Shown one piece after another: positions 54,485 to 63,016 of a stretch of 64,000 bases of DNA (positions within the stretch are counted from its first letter, which is position 1; the number at the start of each line of letters is the position of its first letter). Origin of the DNA: Clostridia bacterium (GTDB lineage: Bacteria; Bacillota_A; Clostridia; Christensenellales; Aristaeellaceae). The DNA lies in assembly GCA_017432405.1 (NCBI GenBank), contig JAFRJF010000113.1, forward strand, positions 29,776-93,775, given 5' to 3'. Position numbers and translations under genes: made by a program. The notes beneath the pieces are model-generated. The model searched no databases. It saw only the letters and a list, made by a program, of their open reading frames with translations, and was not told the origin of the DNA.

Positions 54485-54955
54485 CTACACGTCCAGCGCC
54501 TTCCCGTCCAGTACCGCGCCGGCCAGCGCTTCGCCCCGGTATTGTAATGTCAGGTCGAAGAAGTCTTCTCGGGTGTCCAGCAGGCGCAGGAAAACCTTGT
54601 CGCCCTCCCACAGCGTAAGCGCCAGAAGGTGGTCCTTGTCGATCCAGGCCAGCTCGCCCTCGTCGCAGTCGGTCAACTCGCCCTCGAAGCGGTCGGCGGT
54701 GAACAGGTGCATGTCCTCGTCGGGGTAGATGTCCGAGCGGAAGTGAACGATGCCCCGGTAACGGGGGTCGATGAGCGCGAGTCCCGTCTCCTCCCGGCAC
54801 TCCCTCAGGATGCAGGCCAGGGGCGTCTCGCCCGGTTCGATGTGGCCACCGATGCCGATCCACTTGTCGTGGTTCTCGTCGCCGGCCTTCTTGGTGCGGT
54901 GCAGCATCAGGTATTGATGCCCGCGCTCAATGTAGCAAAGAGTGGTCTGTTTCAT
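54485..54955 (-). CDS. Nudix hydrolase (MutT-like)
   Basis: 156 residues; ATG with GAAGGTG upstream. Full Nudix box GGHIEPGETPLACILRECREETGL. The N-terminus TTLCYIERGHQYLMLHRTKK and FRSDIYPDEDMHLFTA are like 8-oxo-dGTP diphosphatases. The substrate is not certain. Confidence 0.9.
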   Translation of the reverse strand: MKQTTLCYIERGHQYLMLHRTKKAGDENHDKWIGIGGHIEPGETPLACILRECREETGLALIDPRYRGIVHFRSDIYPDEDMHLFTADRFEGELTDCDEGELAWIDKDHLLALTLWEGDKVFLRLLDTREDFFDLTLQYRGEALAGAVLDGKALDV

Positions 54956-54983
54956 GGCGTTTATTTCACCTTCGTTGTGATTG

Positions 54984-54989
54984 TATAAT
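54984..54989 (+). promoter_or_regulatory. TATAAT -10 upstream of the zinc-ribbon gene
   Basis: TATAAT sits inside the first codons of the longest open frame, so that frame cannot start there. The -35 is poor (TTATTT region). Confidence 0.35.
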
Positions 54990-55085
54990 GGGGGAGTGGG
55001 TCAGGACAGATTTGGCGCGATGCAGGAAAACAAGATTGACCCATACTTTGAAATCCTGCATAAACCGATAAAGGAGGCGACAGCC

Positions 55086-55346
55086 GTGCGTTGCAGCTGT
55101 CATGTGTGCGGCACCTACATGGTGCAATCCGAGGGGATTGAGCTGGGCTGTGTGTGCCCGGACTGCGGCTACCGCTGCAAGGCCTGCCTGGGCACCGACA
55201 GCGTGGTCAGCCGGGACGCGCTGAAGGGCCTGGTCAACAACGAGGTGCTGATGCGGGACATCTTCACCAGCTTCGACGCGCCGGACGAAGGCCCGGAGGT
55301 CGATCCCTCACCCGACAAGTGGGGCGAGGCGCAGTGGGAGGATTAG
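55086..55346 (+). CDS. Small zinc-ribbon protein, unknown function
   Basis: 86 residues if started at the GTG 55086, which has AAAGGAGG eight bases upstream. An upstream ATG at 55020 has no good ribosome binding site. CSCHVCG and CVCPDCGYRCKACLG supply up to seven or eight ligands for one or two zinc sites; the rest is acidic (DAPDEGPEVDPSPDKWGEAQWED). Nucleic-acid or protein binding cannot be told from sequence. Confidence 0.6.
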   Translation: MRCSCHVCGTYMVQSEGIELGCVCPDCGYRCKACLGTDSVVSRDALKGLVNNEVLMRDIFTSFDAPDEGPEVDPSPDKWGEAQWED

Positions 55347-55357
55347 GATACATCCCC

Positions 55358-55866
55358 CTACTTTATGTCTTTCCTTTCAAACAGCATACACCCAAGAACG
55401 GAAGCAACGGAAACCATTGCGAGATTGGATAATGTGATGCGTATCGGATGCCAGACTTCCCATGTTGAGAGCTGCGCGACCTGTCCGCAGGGATTGAGGT
55501 CATGGAGAATGCCGTAGACTGTCCTTCGCATCCCTCCCACATAGTTGGGATTCATGGCGCCGTCCTTATACTCCGGCTGTACCAGTTTTCCATTGGTATG
55601 TATGGCGAGAAACAGCATGCCAAAGGCCAGCGCCATGCACCAAACGATTGCCTGCGTCTTATTACCGCGCAGAAGCGTGATAACAGAGAACCGGATGATG
55701 GCTCCTGCAAGCCGCAAATCAGGCGAATCAGCGTCGTTTTACCTGCACCATTCCTTCCAATCAGCCCATAGATTGAGCCTTCTGGCACATGCATGGTCAA
55801 TCCGTCCAATGCCTGAAATCTGTGATAGCGTTTTGTCAGGTTATTGGTCTGTAAAGCAACATTCAT
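55358..55866 (-). pseudogene. ABC transporter remnant: ATPase N-terminus joined to permease C-terminus
   Basis: From the ATG at 55866 (AAGGAGG upstream) the frame encodes MNVALQTNNLTKRYHRFQALDG and Walker A GLIGRNGAGKTTLIRL, up to GLQEPSSG, where the usual ATPase would go on for another 200 residues. In a second frame from about 55717 the sequence reads as the end of an ABC-2-type permease (MNPNYVGGMRRTVYGILHDLNP...SVLGCMLFERKDIK). The parts of both genes between these points are missing and the frame shifts, as expected from one deletion. Lower GC than neighbours suggests acquisition. Confidence 0.75.
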
Positions 55867-55953
55867 ATCGTCATACCTCCTTTCCGCATGGCTGCGCCCG
55901 GAAAAGCAAGAGAGCTGTTGCAAACTGGCATTGTAACAGCTCCCCGGTGATTT

Positions 55954-56790
55954 CTATCTTGGCTCCTTCCCATCCCGAAACACCAGCATCATCTCGTTGG
56001 TTAGGCTGAAGTCGTTGGGCTGGCCGGTGACGTTCTCCCGGCGGACCCAGACGGCCTCCTTCAGCTCATTGGCGTCCATGTGGATCTCGGTGGGGCCGTC
56101 CACGTCACAGTAGAAGCCGGCCAGCAGGTCGTCCACGATGGCCCAGGGCTGGGATTTGTAGTAGCGGATGTTCTTCACCCGAAGCCCGGCCTCCTCCATG
56201 ACCTCCCGGGCCACGGTCTGCTCCAGGGTTTCGCCGATCTCTGTGAAGCCGGCGATCAGGGCGTAGTAGGGGATGTCCCGGCCCCGGTACTTCGTCATCA
56301 GTATCTCGTCGCCGTGAGTGACGCCGACGATCACCGCGGGGATGATCCGCGGATAGATGCGCCGACTGCAGGCGGGGCACATCACGGCCCGCTCGTCCGG
56401 GGCCAGCGCCGTCCTGTCGCCGCAGCGCCCGCAGAAGCGGTTGTCCCGGTACCAGTTGTAGAGCTGGAAGGCCGTCCAGGCTGAGAAGATCACTTCCCGG
56501 GGGCCCTGGGCGCGGCGGCGCAGCATGCGCACAGGCACCCATTCCATGCCCTTCGCGCCTCGCCCTTGCCCTTCCATGTCCAGGTAGCAGGGCGCATCGT
56601 CCAGCGCGAACAGGTAGCGCCGCTCGGCGTCGGACGGGAAGTCCTTCACCCGGGGCAGCGCCACGTCGCCGTTATCGATCCCGCAGAGCACGCTGTCCCC
56701 ATCGAAGCAGAAAAGCAGCCCCTCCGGGTCCACCGGGCGGGCGGGTATGAATTCATTGCGCAGCCTGTGGGGGTAGATGTCCTGTATCAT
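55954..56790 (-). CDS. nudC: NAD+ diphosphatase NudC-like Nudix hydrolase
   Basis: 278 residues. Zinc ribbon CGRCG...CPACSRRIYPR, Nudix box GFTEIGETLEQTVAREVMEEAGL, then SQPWAIVDDLLAGF at the position of the NudC diagnostic SQPWPFP. The final PFP is changed to AIV, so NADH specificity is less sure. N-terminal half matches the NudC beta-domain. Removes NMN from NAD(H), and from NAD-capped RNA in other species. Confidence 0.88.
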   Translation of the reverse strand: MIQDIYPHRLRNEFIPARPVDPEGLLFCFDGDSVLCGIDNGDVALPRVKDFPSDAERRYLFALDDAPCYLDMEGQGRGAKGMEWVPVRMLRRRAQGPREVIFSAWTAFQLYNWYRDNRFCGRCGDRTALAPDERAVMCPACSRRIYPRIIPAVIVGVTHGDEILMTKYRGRDIPYYALIAGFTEIGETLEQTVAREVMEEAGLRVKNIRYYKSQPWAIVDDLLAGFYCDVDGPTEIHMDANELKEAVWVRRENVTGQPNDFSLTNEMMLVFRDGKEPR

Positions 56791-56862
56791 ATCCCGATTA
56801 CCTCGCTGTATTCTCTGAAAAGATACTCCGCATCGCCCGGGATGGCAACCGGGCGTCTCCCT

Positions 56863-56888
56863 GTCATCCTGAACGAAGTGAAGGATCC
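56863..56888. repeat. Single arm of the REP-like element
   Basis: GTCATCCTGAACGAAGTGAAGGATCC is closely related to the arms at 51736-51810. It lies just beyond the stop codon of the NusG-II protein gene. Confidence 0.6.
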
Positions 56889-56895
56889 TTTTGTC

Positions 56896-57369
56896 CTATT
56901 GCTGTCCCTTCACCATCTCCAGCAGCTCCTCGGGGGTGTACAGCTGGAGGGTCACCTGATTCGGCAGGCAGATGATCATGTTGCCGAGTATGCGCTCGGT
57001 CCGGTTGTCCAGGGTCACCTCGCCCTGCTGGACGCAGTCGTGGCCCTCGCAGGTGGAATCCTCCATGTAGACGCCCTCCGGCGTCAGGTGGATGGTGTTG
57101 ATCGCCTCGGTGCCGTTCGGCAGCAGCTGGCGCATGGGATAGCTGACCTCTCCCTCCTCGGGCAGCGGCAGCCAGCCCGACTGGGTCGCCGTGGTGACCA
57201 GCACATAGCCCTTTGCGGGCTTTGGCGAATCCGTCGGTTCTGCAGTCGCATGTGGCTGTGCCGTCGCGGTGGGTTCTGTGGCAGGGGCTTGCTCCGCAGC
57301 CGCAATCGCAGTCACCCATAAAAGCCCTGCCAGCAGGCAGAGGAGTATTCGCTTAGCCAATTCGTTCAT
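56896..57369 (-). CDS. Exported NusG domain II protein with Thr/Pro stalk (EetA-like)
   Basis: 157 residues; ATG 57369 overlaps the DUF1622 stop (ATGA). Signal peptide (AKRILLCLLAGLLWVTAIAAA), a Pro/Thr-rich stalk (about 28-53), then a domain with NTIHLTPEGVYMEDSTCEGHDCVQQGEVTLDN and ILGNMIICLPNQVTLQLY. The C-x4-C-V-Q-x-G and I-I-C-L-P motifs are those of NusG domain II proteins associated with flavin electron transfer. Second copy in the cluster; the first is at 59454. Confidence 0.82.
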   Translation of the reverse strand: MNELAKRILLCLLAGLLWVTAIAAAEQAPATEPTATAQPHATAEPTDSPKPAKGYVLVTTATQSGWLPLPEEGEVSYPMRQLLPNGTEAINTIHLTPEGVYMEDSTCEGHDCVQQGEVTLDNRTERILGNMIICLPNQVTLQLYTPEELLEMVKGQQ

Positions 57370-57707
57370 TTTCCGCGTTCCTCTTCGTTTTCTGTTTCGT
57401 TCTCGTGCTTCGACTCCCAGTGCAGCAGCACCGTCACCGCTGCCCGCATCAGCAGTATCGCGCAGGTCATGCCGATATCCTTCCAGTCCGGCGCGACGAT
57501 GGTCTTGAGCACCTCGCCCCCCAGCAGGAAGCTGAGCGCCGTGGTAATGCCCTCCGACAGCAGCTGCTTGCACCTGTGGGTGCTCTTGAACACCGCAGCG
57601 AGGGCCTTGCCGGCGTAGACCAGCAGTATGACCACGCCGATCATCTCAAAGACCATGATGAGGTAGTATACGATTTGAATAAAGTGATGCTCCAACGTCA
57701 CATACAT
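57366..57707 (-). CDS. DUF1622-family membrane protein
   Basis: 113 residues, three hydrophobic helices (about 10-34, 50-70, 78-94), with HRCKQLLSEGITTALSFLLGGEVLKTIV, the DUF1622 signature region. AAAGGAG before the ATG. Coupled to the NusG-II gene by an ATGA overlap, so it is likely functionally linked. Role unknown. Confidence 0.8.
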   Translation of the reverse strand: MYVTLEHHFIQIVYYLIMVFEMIGVVILLVYAGKALAAVFKSTHRCKQLLSEGITTALSFLLGGEVLKTIVAPDWKDIGMTCAILLMRAAVTVLLHWESKHENETENEEERGK

Positions 57708-57747
57708 GGCCGTCGCTCCTTTTGTCAGTACACAGACTATGGCCTGT

Positions 57748-58737
57748 TTATTGTGTCAGATATTTATCGGCACCGGATGTAGCGGTGACCGACCGATCCC
57801 GGGAAATGAACACGGCCTCTGCGCCATTCAGCGCCTCGATGAGGGCCATGCCTTTCTCGGGTCCCAGTGCAAAGGCTGCTGTGGCCAGGGCGTCGCCCCA
57901 CATGGAGCTGTCGGAGAAGATCGTAACCGACGCCAGTTCGTTTTGTACGGGCCAGCCGGTTGCCGGATCCAATATGTGGTGATAGTATACGCCGTCCGTC
58001 TCAAAGCCGCGCTCGTAGATGCCGCTGGTGACGGTACTGCCGCCGAAGTTCAGCGACACGAGCATGTATTCCCCGGTGGGCTTGTCGATGTCCTGTATGC
58101 CCACCTTCCAGGGGCTGCCGTCCGGCTTCAGGCCGATTGTGACGATGTTGCCCCCAAAGGACAGCACTGCGCTCTTAACGCCCCGGTCCATCAGGTACAG
58201 CTTCACTTCGTCGGCAATATAGCCCTTGGCGATGCCTCCCAGGTCGATCATCATGTTCTCGGGCAGGGTGACAGTGTTGCCTTCAATGTCCATACGGGTG
58301 TAGTCCACCAGGGCGGCAGCCCGGGCGATGGCATCGGCGTCCGGCACCACTGCCGCACCGGAGGTGAAGTCCCACATGGTGGATACCGGGGCGATGGTGA
58401 CGTCAAACGCCCCATCGGAATATGCGCTCACCCGCCGCGCAGTTTGCAGCAGTATGACGGTGTCGTCAGAAACCTCTACGGGCTTGCCGCCCGCGTGGTT
58501 GATGCGCCACACGTCGCTGCCCTCTACGGTGCGGGAGAGCAGCCGCTCATAGCGCCCGCATTCCTCCAGCGCGTCGTTGAGCACCGCTGCGTCGTCCACA
58601 TAGGCCGTCAGCGTGATGACCGTATCCAGATAAAAACCGATCGCGGTCTGTTTTTTCTGCTGGGCTGAAGCGCAGCCCGTCAGGCTCAGCGCGCAGGCCA
58701 GCGTCAATATCAGCGCAAGCGCCCGCATTTTCTTCAT
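57748..58737 (-). CDS. apbE: FAD:protein FMN transferase (ApbE/FmnB-type lipoprotein)
   Basis: 329 residues. Lipobox LTGC (Cys 22). ApbE motifs: FYLDTVITLTAY, FDVTIAPVS, MIDLGGIAKGYIADEV, YYHHILDPATGWPV, and SMWGDALATAAFALG. It transfers FMN from FAD to Thr/Ser in a target D-x-x-S/T-G-A-T sequence outside the membrane. The target may be the reductase at 63017. Downstream of the EetA-EetB pair on the same strand. Confidence 0.94.
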   Translation of the reverse strand: MKKMRALALILTLACALSLTGCASAQQKKQTAIGFYLDTVITLTAYVDDAAVLNDALEECGRYERLLSRTVEGSDVWRINHAGGKPVEVSDDTVILLQTARRVSAYSDGAFDVTIAPVSTMWDFTSGAAVVPDADAIARAAALVDYTRMDIEGNTVTLPENMMIDLGGIAKGYIADEVKLYLMDRGVKSAVLSFGGNIVTIGLKPDGSPWKVGIQDIDKPTGEYMLVSLNFGGSTVTSGIYERGFETDGVYYHHILDPATGWPVQNELASVTIFSDSSMWGDALATAAFALGPEKGMALIEALNGAEAVFISRDRSVTATSGADKYLTQ

Positions 58738-58759
58738 TGGATAACCCCTGTTCTTCGTT

Positions 58760-59440
58760 TTATTGAATGTTTCCGACGCGCAGCGCCTTGAAGACCCGTT
58801 GGGCCACGATGCCCGTCAGGCAGCCCACCACCGCGCCGATGCCCACCAGCACCGGCAGGTAGGTGTACAGCAGCTGGGGCGTGCGCAGCATGGCGCTGGC
58901 CGCCAGGATCTGGCCGATGTTGTGGGCCACCGCCCCGGCCAGGGACGTGCCCAGCACCCCGTATTCCGGACGCCTGCCGATGATCACAAAGGCGGCGACG
59001 GCAGCCATGCAGGCCAGCGCGATCAGTATCATGCACCAGAGCAGCTGCCCCCGGGGATGGGAATTGCGGATGAGCAGCATGACGTCGCTGGACGCAGCCA
59101 GCAGCGCGATCACCAGCGCGCCCAGCCGAGGCCTGTGCCGCACCAGCAGCATCACTGCCAGGCTCAGCGCGCCTCCGCAGAGGCTGTAGAGTATGGCGCT
59201 CATCGAGCCGAACATGAAGCCCGACAGGAACACCTTCGCCAGCATCAGCAGCACGCAGCCCTTCCAGTCCATCAGGTAAACCGCGTACAGCAGCACCGTG
59301 TTGGCCAGCCCCAGCTTGATGCCGGGCACCGCGCCGCTCAGAAACCAGGTGACCGGTATCGCCCGGTCCAGCCAGCCCAGCACCAGCGCCAGCGCCGTCA
59401 GCATGCCGAAGCGCGCGACCTTTTTCGCATTCGAATTCAA
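58760..59440 (-). CDS. Gx transporter-family membrane protein (EetB-like)
   Basis: 226 residues starting at a TTG (59440) with GGAGG seven bases upstream. Five to six helices; VARFGMLTALALVLGWLDRAIP, PGIKLGLANTVLLYAVY and SLAGAVAHNIGQILAA define the Gx_transp family (also called heptaprenyl diphosphate synthase component I). In Listeria the homologue EetB is needed for flavin-based extracellular electron transfer. Lies between a NusG-II gene and apbE. Confidence 0.88.
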   Translation of the reverse strand: MNSNAKKVARFGMLTALALVLGWLDRAIPVTWFLSGAVPGIKLGLANTVLLYAVYLMDWKGCVLLMLAKVFLSGFMFGSMSAILYSLCGGALSLAVMLLVRHRPRLGALVIALLAASSDVMLLIRNSHPRGQLLWCMILIALACMAAVAAFVIIGRRPEYGVLGTSLAGAVAHNIGQILAASAMLRTPQLLYTYLPVLVGIGAVVGCLTGIVAQRVFKALRVGNIQ

Positions 59441-59453
59441 ACCAAAGCCTCCA

Positions 59454-59912
59454 TCAGCCCTCGCGCACCTCCACCGAGATTTTGTGGGGCAGGCATATGA
59501 TGAAGCCGCCCATCACCCGCAGCTCCAGGTTTTCCCGGGTCACCGCGCCCATCTGAACACAGTCCTGGTTGTCGCAGTCGGCATGGGCCATGTACACGGC
59601 CTCCCCGGTGATGGCGACGGTGTTTTCCGAGCCGTCCGGCAGGATAATCTGAACGCTGTGGGACGTGCCGAAGGGCAGATCGATCAGGGGCGCGCCGTCG
59701 CTGGTGATGTACACTCGCAGGTCATCGCCCGCCTTCGACGACACGGTCGGTCCCTCCCAGGGCTCGTCGTCCACCAGCACGCGGATCCCGCCCTTATCCG
59801 GCGTGGAAGCGCAGCCCGACAGCGCAAGGGCCAGTATCAGCAGCAGAACGGCGAAAACCGGGCTGCGCTTGCCGACGCGCCACGGCAGCACATACTTCAT
59901 CAGTTTGAACAT
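59454..59912 (-). CDS. NusG domain II lipoprotein (EetA-like)
   Basis: 152 residues. Signal sequence with lipobox ALSGC, then NTVAITGEAVYMAHADCDNQDCVQMGAVTRENLELRVMGGFIICLPHKISVEV, the NusG-II domain with C-x4-CVQMG and IICLP. First gene of eetA-eetB-apbE. The -10 at 59919-59924 leaves almost no leader, so it may be a leaderless message. The function in electron transfer is inferred from the Listeria EetA. Confidence 0.87.
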   Translation of the reverse strand: MFKLMKYVLPWRVGKRSPVFAVLLLILALALSGCASTPDKGGIRVLVDDEPWEGPTVSSKAGDDLRVYITSDGAPLIDLPFGTSHSVQIILPDGSENTVAITGEAVYMAHADCDNQDCVQMGAVTRENLELRVMGGFIICLPHKISVEVREG

Positions 59913-59918
59913 GGCCTC

Positions 59919-59947
59919 ATTATATACTCTTTTTTTTGATTAATCAA
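59919..59947 (-). promoter_or_regulatory. Promoter of the eetA-eetB-apbE group
   Basis: Minus-strand TTGATT (59942-59947), 17-base spacer, TATAAT (59919-59924). Predicted start site falls at or next to the ATG at 59912. Confidence 0.6.
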
Positions 59948-60025
59948 CCACAAATTGCACGAACGGTACAGATGGCGCTGCCGGTTCCCAACACTCTGGC
60001 AATTACCGCATCCCTCAGAAAAACA

Positions 60026-60054
60026 TAGACATTATATTATGGTTATGCTATAAT
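60026..60054 (+). promoter_or_regulatory. Promoter of the TIR gene
   Basis: TAGACA (60026-60031), 17-base spacer, TATAAT (60049-60054). Confidence 0.65.
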
Positions 60055-60093
60055 AAGCGAAGGAAATACTGTATTTTGTGGGGAAAATTGGTT

Positions 60094-62784
60094 ATGGGCA
60101 AGAAGTACAAGGCTTTTATTTCCTACAGGCATTTACAGCTGGATCAGCGGGTGGCGGAAAAGCTACAGGAGCTGCTGGAGAACTACCGGGCGCCGCACGG
60201 TGCGACCGAGAAGGCTCGAATCGGCACGATCTTTCGGGATAAAACCGAGTTGCCGACCAGCAGCGATCTGGATAAATCTCTGAGAGATGCCCTTGCCGGG
60301 TCGGAATACCTGATCGTCATACTGTCTGATCGCACGAAGGAATCCCGGTGGTGCATGGAGGAGATCCGCACCTTCAAGGAAGCGCACGGCGGCCGGATCA
60401 ATCACATACTCCCCGTGCTGGTCGCAGGCGAACCGATGAACGCCATACCGCCGGAGCTGCGCTCCGAGGTCATCATGGAGGAAGGCCACCCGAAGGAATG
60501 CGTCGTGGAGCCCCTTTGCTGCGACGTCCGGGCTGACAGCTGGAAGCAGCAGCGACGGCTTCTGAAGAAAGAATACCTGCGATTGGCCGCACCCATGCTT
60601 GGTTGCGGATTTGATGACCTGTATCGAAGGGAACAGCGGCGCAGGAACAAGCGGCGTGCGGCAGTCGTATCCCTCGCCTTTGCGCTGATCCTGCTCATAC
60701 TGGCGGTCATCGGCGTCTCCTATGTCCGGGTAAGGGCATCGGAAAGACGTTACCACAAGAGCCTGATGGATAGTTATGTGGATCAGGCCGCGCAGCTGAG
60801 CGTCTCGGGGGATGGGGAGGCTGCGCTGGCTTACTATGCCCGTGTCCTCGCGCTGGATCCGCCGAACCGGGTAGCCAGGATAGGCACACTGGTGGAATTG
60901 CAGAAGCAGGGCTGGTTTTACGCCGACGACCTGGCCTTGTCAGAAGATGCCGCCCAAAGCGGGGCCGCAAATGCCGTTGCTTCAGATGACACGGCAGTCA
61001 ACCTCGAATTCCCTGACGCAGTTAAGCGCTTTGGGGAATTGACGCAGGAACCGGAGCAATCCCAGAGGGGCTATGTGTTCATGGGGACGGAAAAGGTTCG
61101 CGTCTGGATGCCGGAGAAAGGCGATGTGTATGAGTTTGACAGGCTGCCGACCATTGACTATACCGGCATGATGGAGGACGCTCCCCTTGTCATGCCGATG
61201 TTCAGTGACAGGGTTCACCGGTTTGTACAATACAACGGCGAGGATGTCGTTGTTTATGAATCGAACGATGCCCTGCGGGAGGACGGTGTCATTCCCTGCG
61301 CGGAAATCCATTGCTTTCCCTACGACGAATGGGGAATAGGCGGCTTTGATTTTATCGCTGATACAAAAGTGTTATTCGCGTCTCCTGAGACCGGACTGCT
61401 GGTCTTGAACGACGGTGGCATCATATATACTTTCGATATTTTTGATCCGGCATTCCTCGGCGTAGGCGACATGAAGAAGTGGATCGGCGACATTTGCTTC
61501 CGCAACGATGGGGAATGCTTCGCCGTCGTTAACTCAGAATACACCGGCGGACAAACGGATCATCGTGTGACGCTGTTTGGCAGGGACCTGTATTTCCAGC
61601 AGAACAGTGCAAAGGAGACAGGCTTTCCCATGCAAAGCATCGAATACCGGGATGATGACCGCGGACTGCTGTGGGCGACCCGGGGCAACATGCGCATGCT
61701 GGACGGGTCGAGCACGGTGCAAACGGTGGCAACCCTGCCCTGCACGGCAGTGGAGCGCGCCGGCTTCAGCAAGGCCGGCGGTGTTAACGTATTGTTTTCG
61801 AACGGCGCAACAAAACACTACGGCATCGCCCGATTCAAGGGACGTCCAGGTCTTGTTGTACAACAGGAAAAAGCGTCTGTGCCGACCATTCCCCGCTTGG
61901 CCATTGTCAGCGAACAGCACACCCGTCAGGAGGAAGAGGACTATTCATCATTGACAACAACGATAAGCTGGGCCGAACTGCGGGATGAATCCGGTGCAGT
62001 TCTGGATACCTGCTTCAAGGATCGCATAGATGAATTCTATGCGCATAACGATGAGTTTGACTGCTTCACCCACTTGACCCTGGCTCCTGATGGCCAGACT
62101 GTCTATTGCTGGGGCAACAAATATGATGCCATTGTCGATTATTACTACCGCGTCCGGGTCGATACCACGGGACGGAAGCTGACCTCACCGGAAAAGATAA
62201 CGTTTCCCGACCTGTATCGCAGGAATGTTCTTGCAATCGAGGCTTTTGACGACGGGTGCGCTGTGACCGTATCCGGCGGAAAGGTGCTGTTCTACCGCAA
62301 CGAGGAGAAAGAACCGTTCCAGGTGATCGCCCTGGAATACGAGGTCGAACAGGAATGTGCAATGGCAGTATCCAATGACGGTCTTTTTGCGGCGGTGACG
62401 TATTACTCGGTTCCTGAAGAAACCCCTTATCTTGGCATTGAGGTGCCTTGTTATGATGTGATTGAGCTGTGGGACATCGCAACGGGAACGCACATTGCCA
62501 ACCTGGAGGCGGGAACACCCGCACAACACACGAGTATCGATAACCTGTGCTTCTCAGGGGATTCGTGGTTGTGCTACAGTAAACACAGCGAATACCCTGG
62601 CGAAGAGGATGCCGACGTTACCATTCGGGTCGCAGCGGATGTCCCGGATACGACTGCCGCAATCGCCCTGGACGCACTGGCCTGCTATCGGCTGGGAGAC
62701 GACAACGCGCTTGTTCTCAAGACACCCCAGCTCGCAGAGGACCTGGGAAGCTGGCAATCGTTCCTCGAATCGATACCGGGATAG
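60094..62784 (+). CDS. TIR-domain protein with membrane helix and C-terminal beta-propeller
   Basis: 896 residues from the ATG 60094 (GGGGAAA upstream). TIR domain about 1-135: KKYKAFISYRHLQLD, DLDKSLRDALAGSEYLIVILSD, SRWCMEEIRTF; Glu 90, three residues after Cys 87, is in the place of the catalytic glutamate of NAD-cleaving TIR domains. A basic stretch, a membrane helix (about 189-211), a TPR-like helix pair (QAAQLSVSGDGEAALAYYARVLA), then some 600 residues of repeated beta-rich units with DxG-type turns, probably a propeller. Topology would place TIR in the cytoplasm and the propeller outside. May be a sensor-effector or defence protein; ligand unknown. Lower GC than the flanking genes suggests transfer. 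Confidence 0.82.
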   Translation: MGKKYKAFISYRHLQLDQRVAEKLQELLENYRAPHGATEKARIGTIFRDKTELPTSSDLDKSLRDALAGSEYLIVILSDRTKESRWCMEEIRTFKEAHGGRINHILPVLVAGEPMNAIPPELRSEVIMEEGHPKECVVEPLCCDVRADSWKQQRRLLKKEYLRLAAPMLGCGFDDLYRREQRRRNKRRAAVVSLAFALILLILAVIGVSYVRVRASERRYHKSLMDSYVDQAAQLSVSGDGEAALAYYARVLALDPPNRVARIGTLVELQKQGWFYADDLALSEDAAQSGAANAVASDDTAVNLEFPDAVKRFGELTQEPEQSQRGYVFMGTEKVRVWMPEKGDVYEFDRLPTIDYTGMMEDAPLVMPMFSDRVHRFVQYNGEDVVVYESNDALREDGVIPCAEIHCFPYDEWGIGGFDFIADTKVLFASPETGLLVLNDGGIIYTFDIFDPAFLGVGDMKKWIGDICFRNDGECFAVVNSEYTGGQTDHRVTLFGRDLYFQQNSAKETGFPMQSIEYRDDDRGLLWATRGNMRMLDGSSTVQTVATLPCTAVERAGFSKAGGVNVLFSNGATKHYGIARFKGRPGLVVQQEKASVPTIPRLAIVSEQHTRQEEEDYSSLTTTISWAELRDESGAVLDTCFKDRIDEFYAHNDEFDCFTHLTLAPDGQTVYCWGNKYDAIVDYYYRVRVDTTGRKLTSPEKITFPDLYRRNVLAIEAFDDGCAVTVSGGKVLFYRNEEKEPFQVIALEYEVEQECAMAVSNDGLFAAVTYYSVPEETPYLGIEVPCYDVIELWDIATGTHIANLEAGTPAQHTSIDNLCFSGDSWLCYSKHSEYPGEEDADVTIRVAADVPDTTAAIALDALACYRLGDDNALVLKTPQLAEDLGSWQSFLESIPG

Positions 62785-62927
62785 GGCGTGCTTCCAAATG
62801 GGCATCCCACTCCAGTGGGACCGCCATGAATGACATGCCTGAGATGTTGCGGTGGCGCCCGCGCCGCCAAGCTTTTTATCATCGATGGGACCGATGGCGG
62901 GGCGATCAGATGGTGTCCCAAAACAAG

Positions 62928-62957
62928 TTGACACGAAGGCAAAAAAGATGATATTAT
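62928..62957 (+). promoter_or_regulatory. Promoter of the flavinylated reductase gene
   Basis: TTGACA (62928-62933), 18-base spacer, TATTAT (62952-62957). Confidence 0.65.
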
Positions 62958-63016
62958 TGTGGTGTAAATGTGGGCAGTTGTGCCCGCATGAACAGAATTC
63001 TTCAAGGAGGGATATC

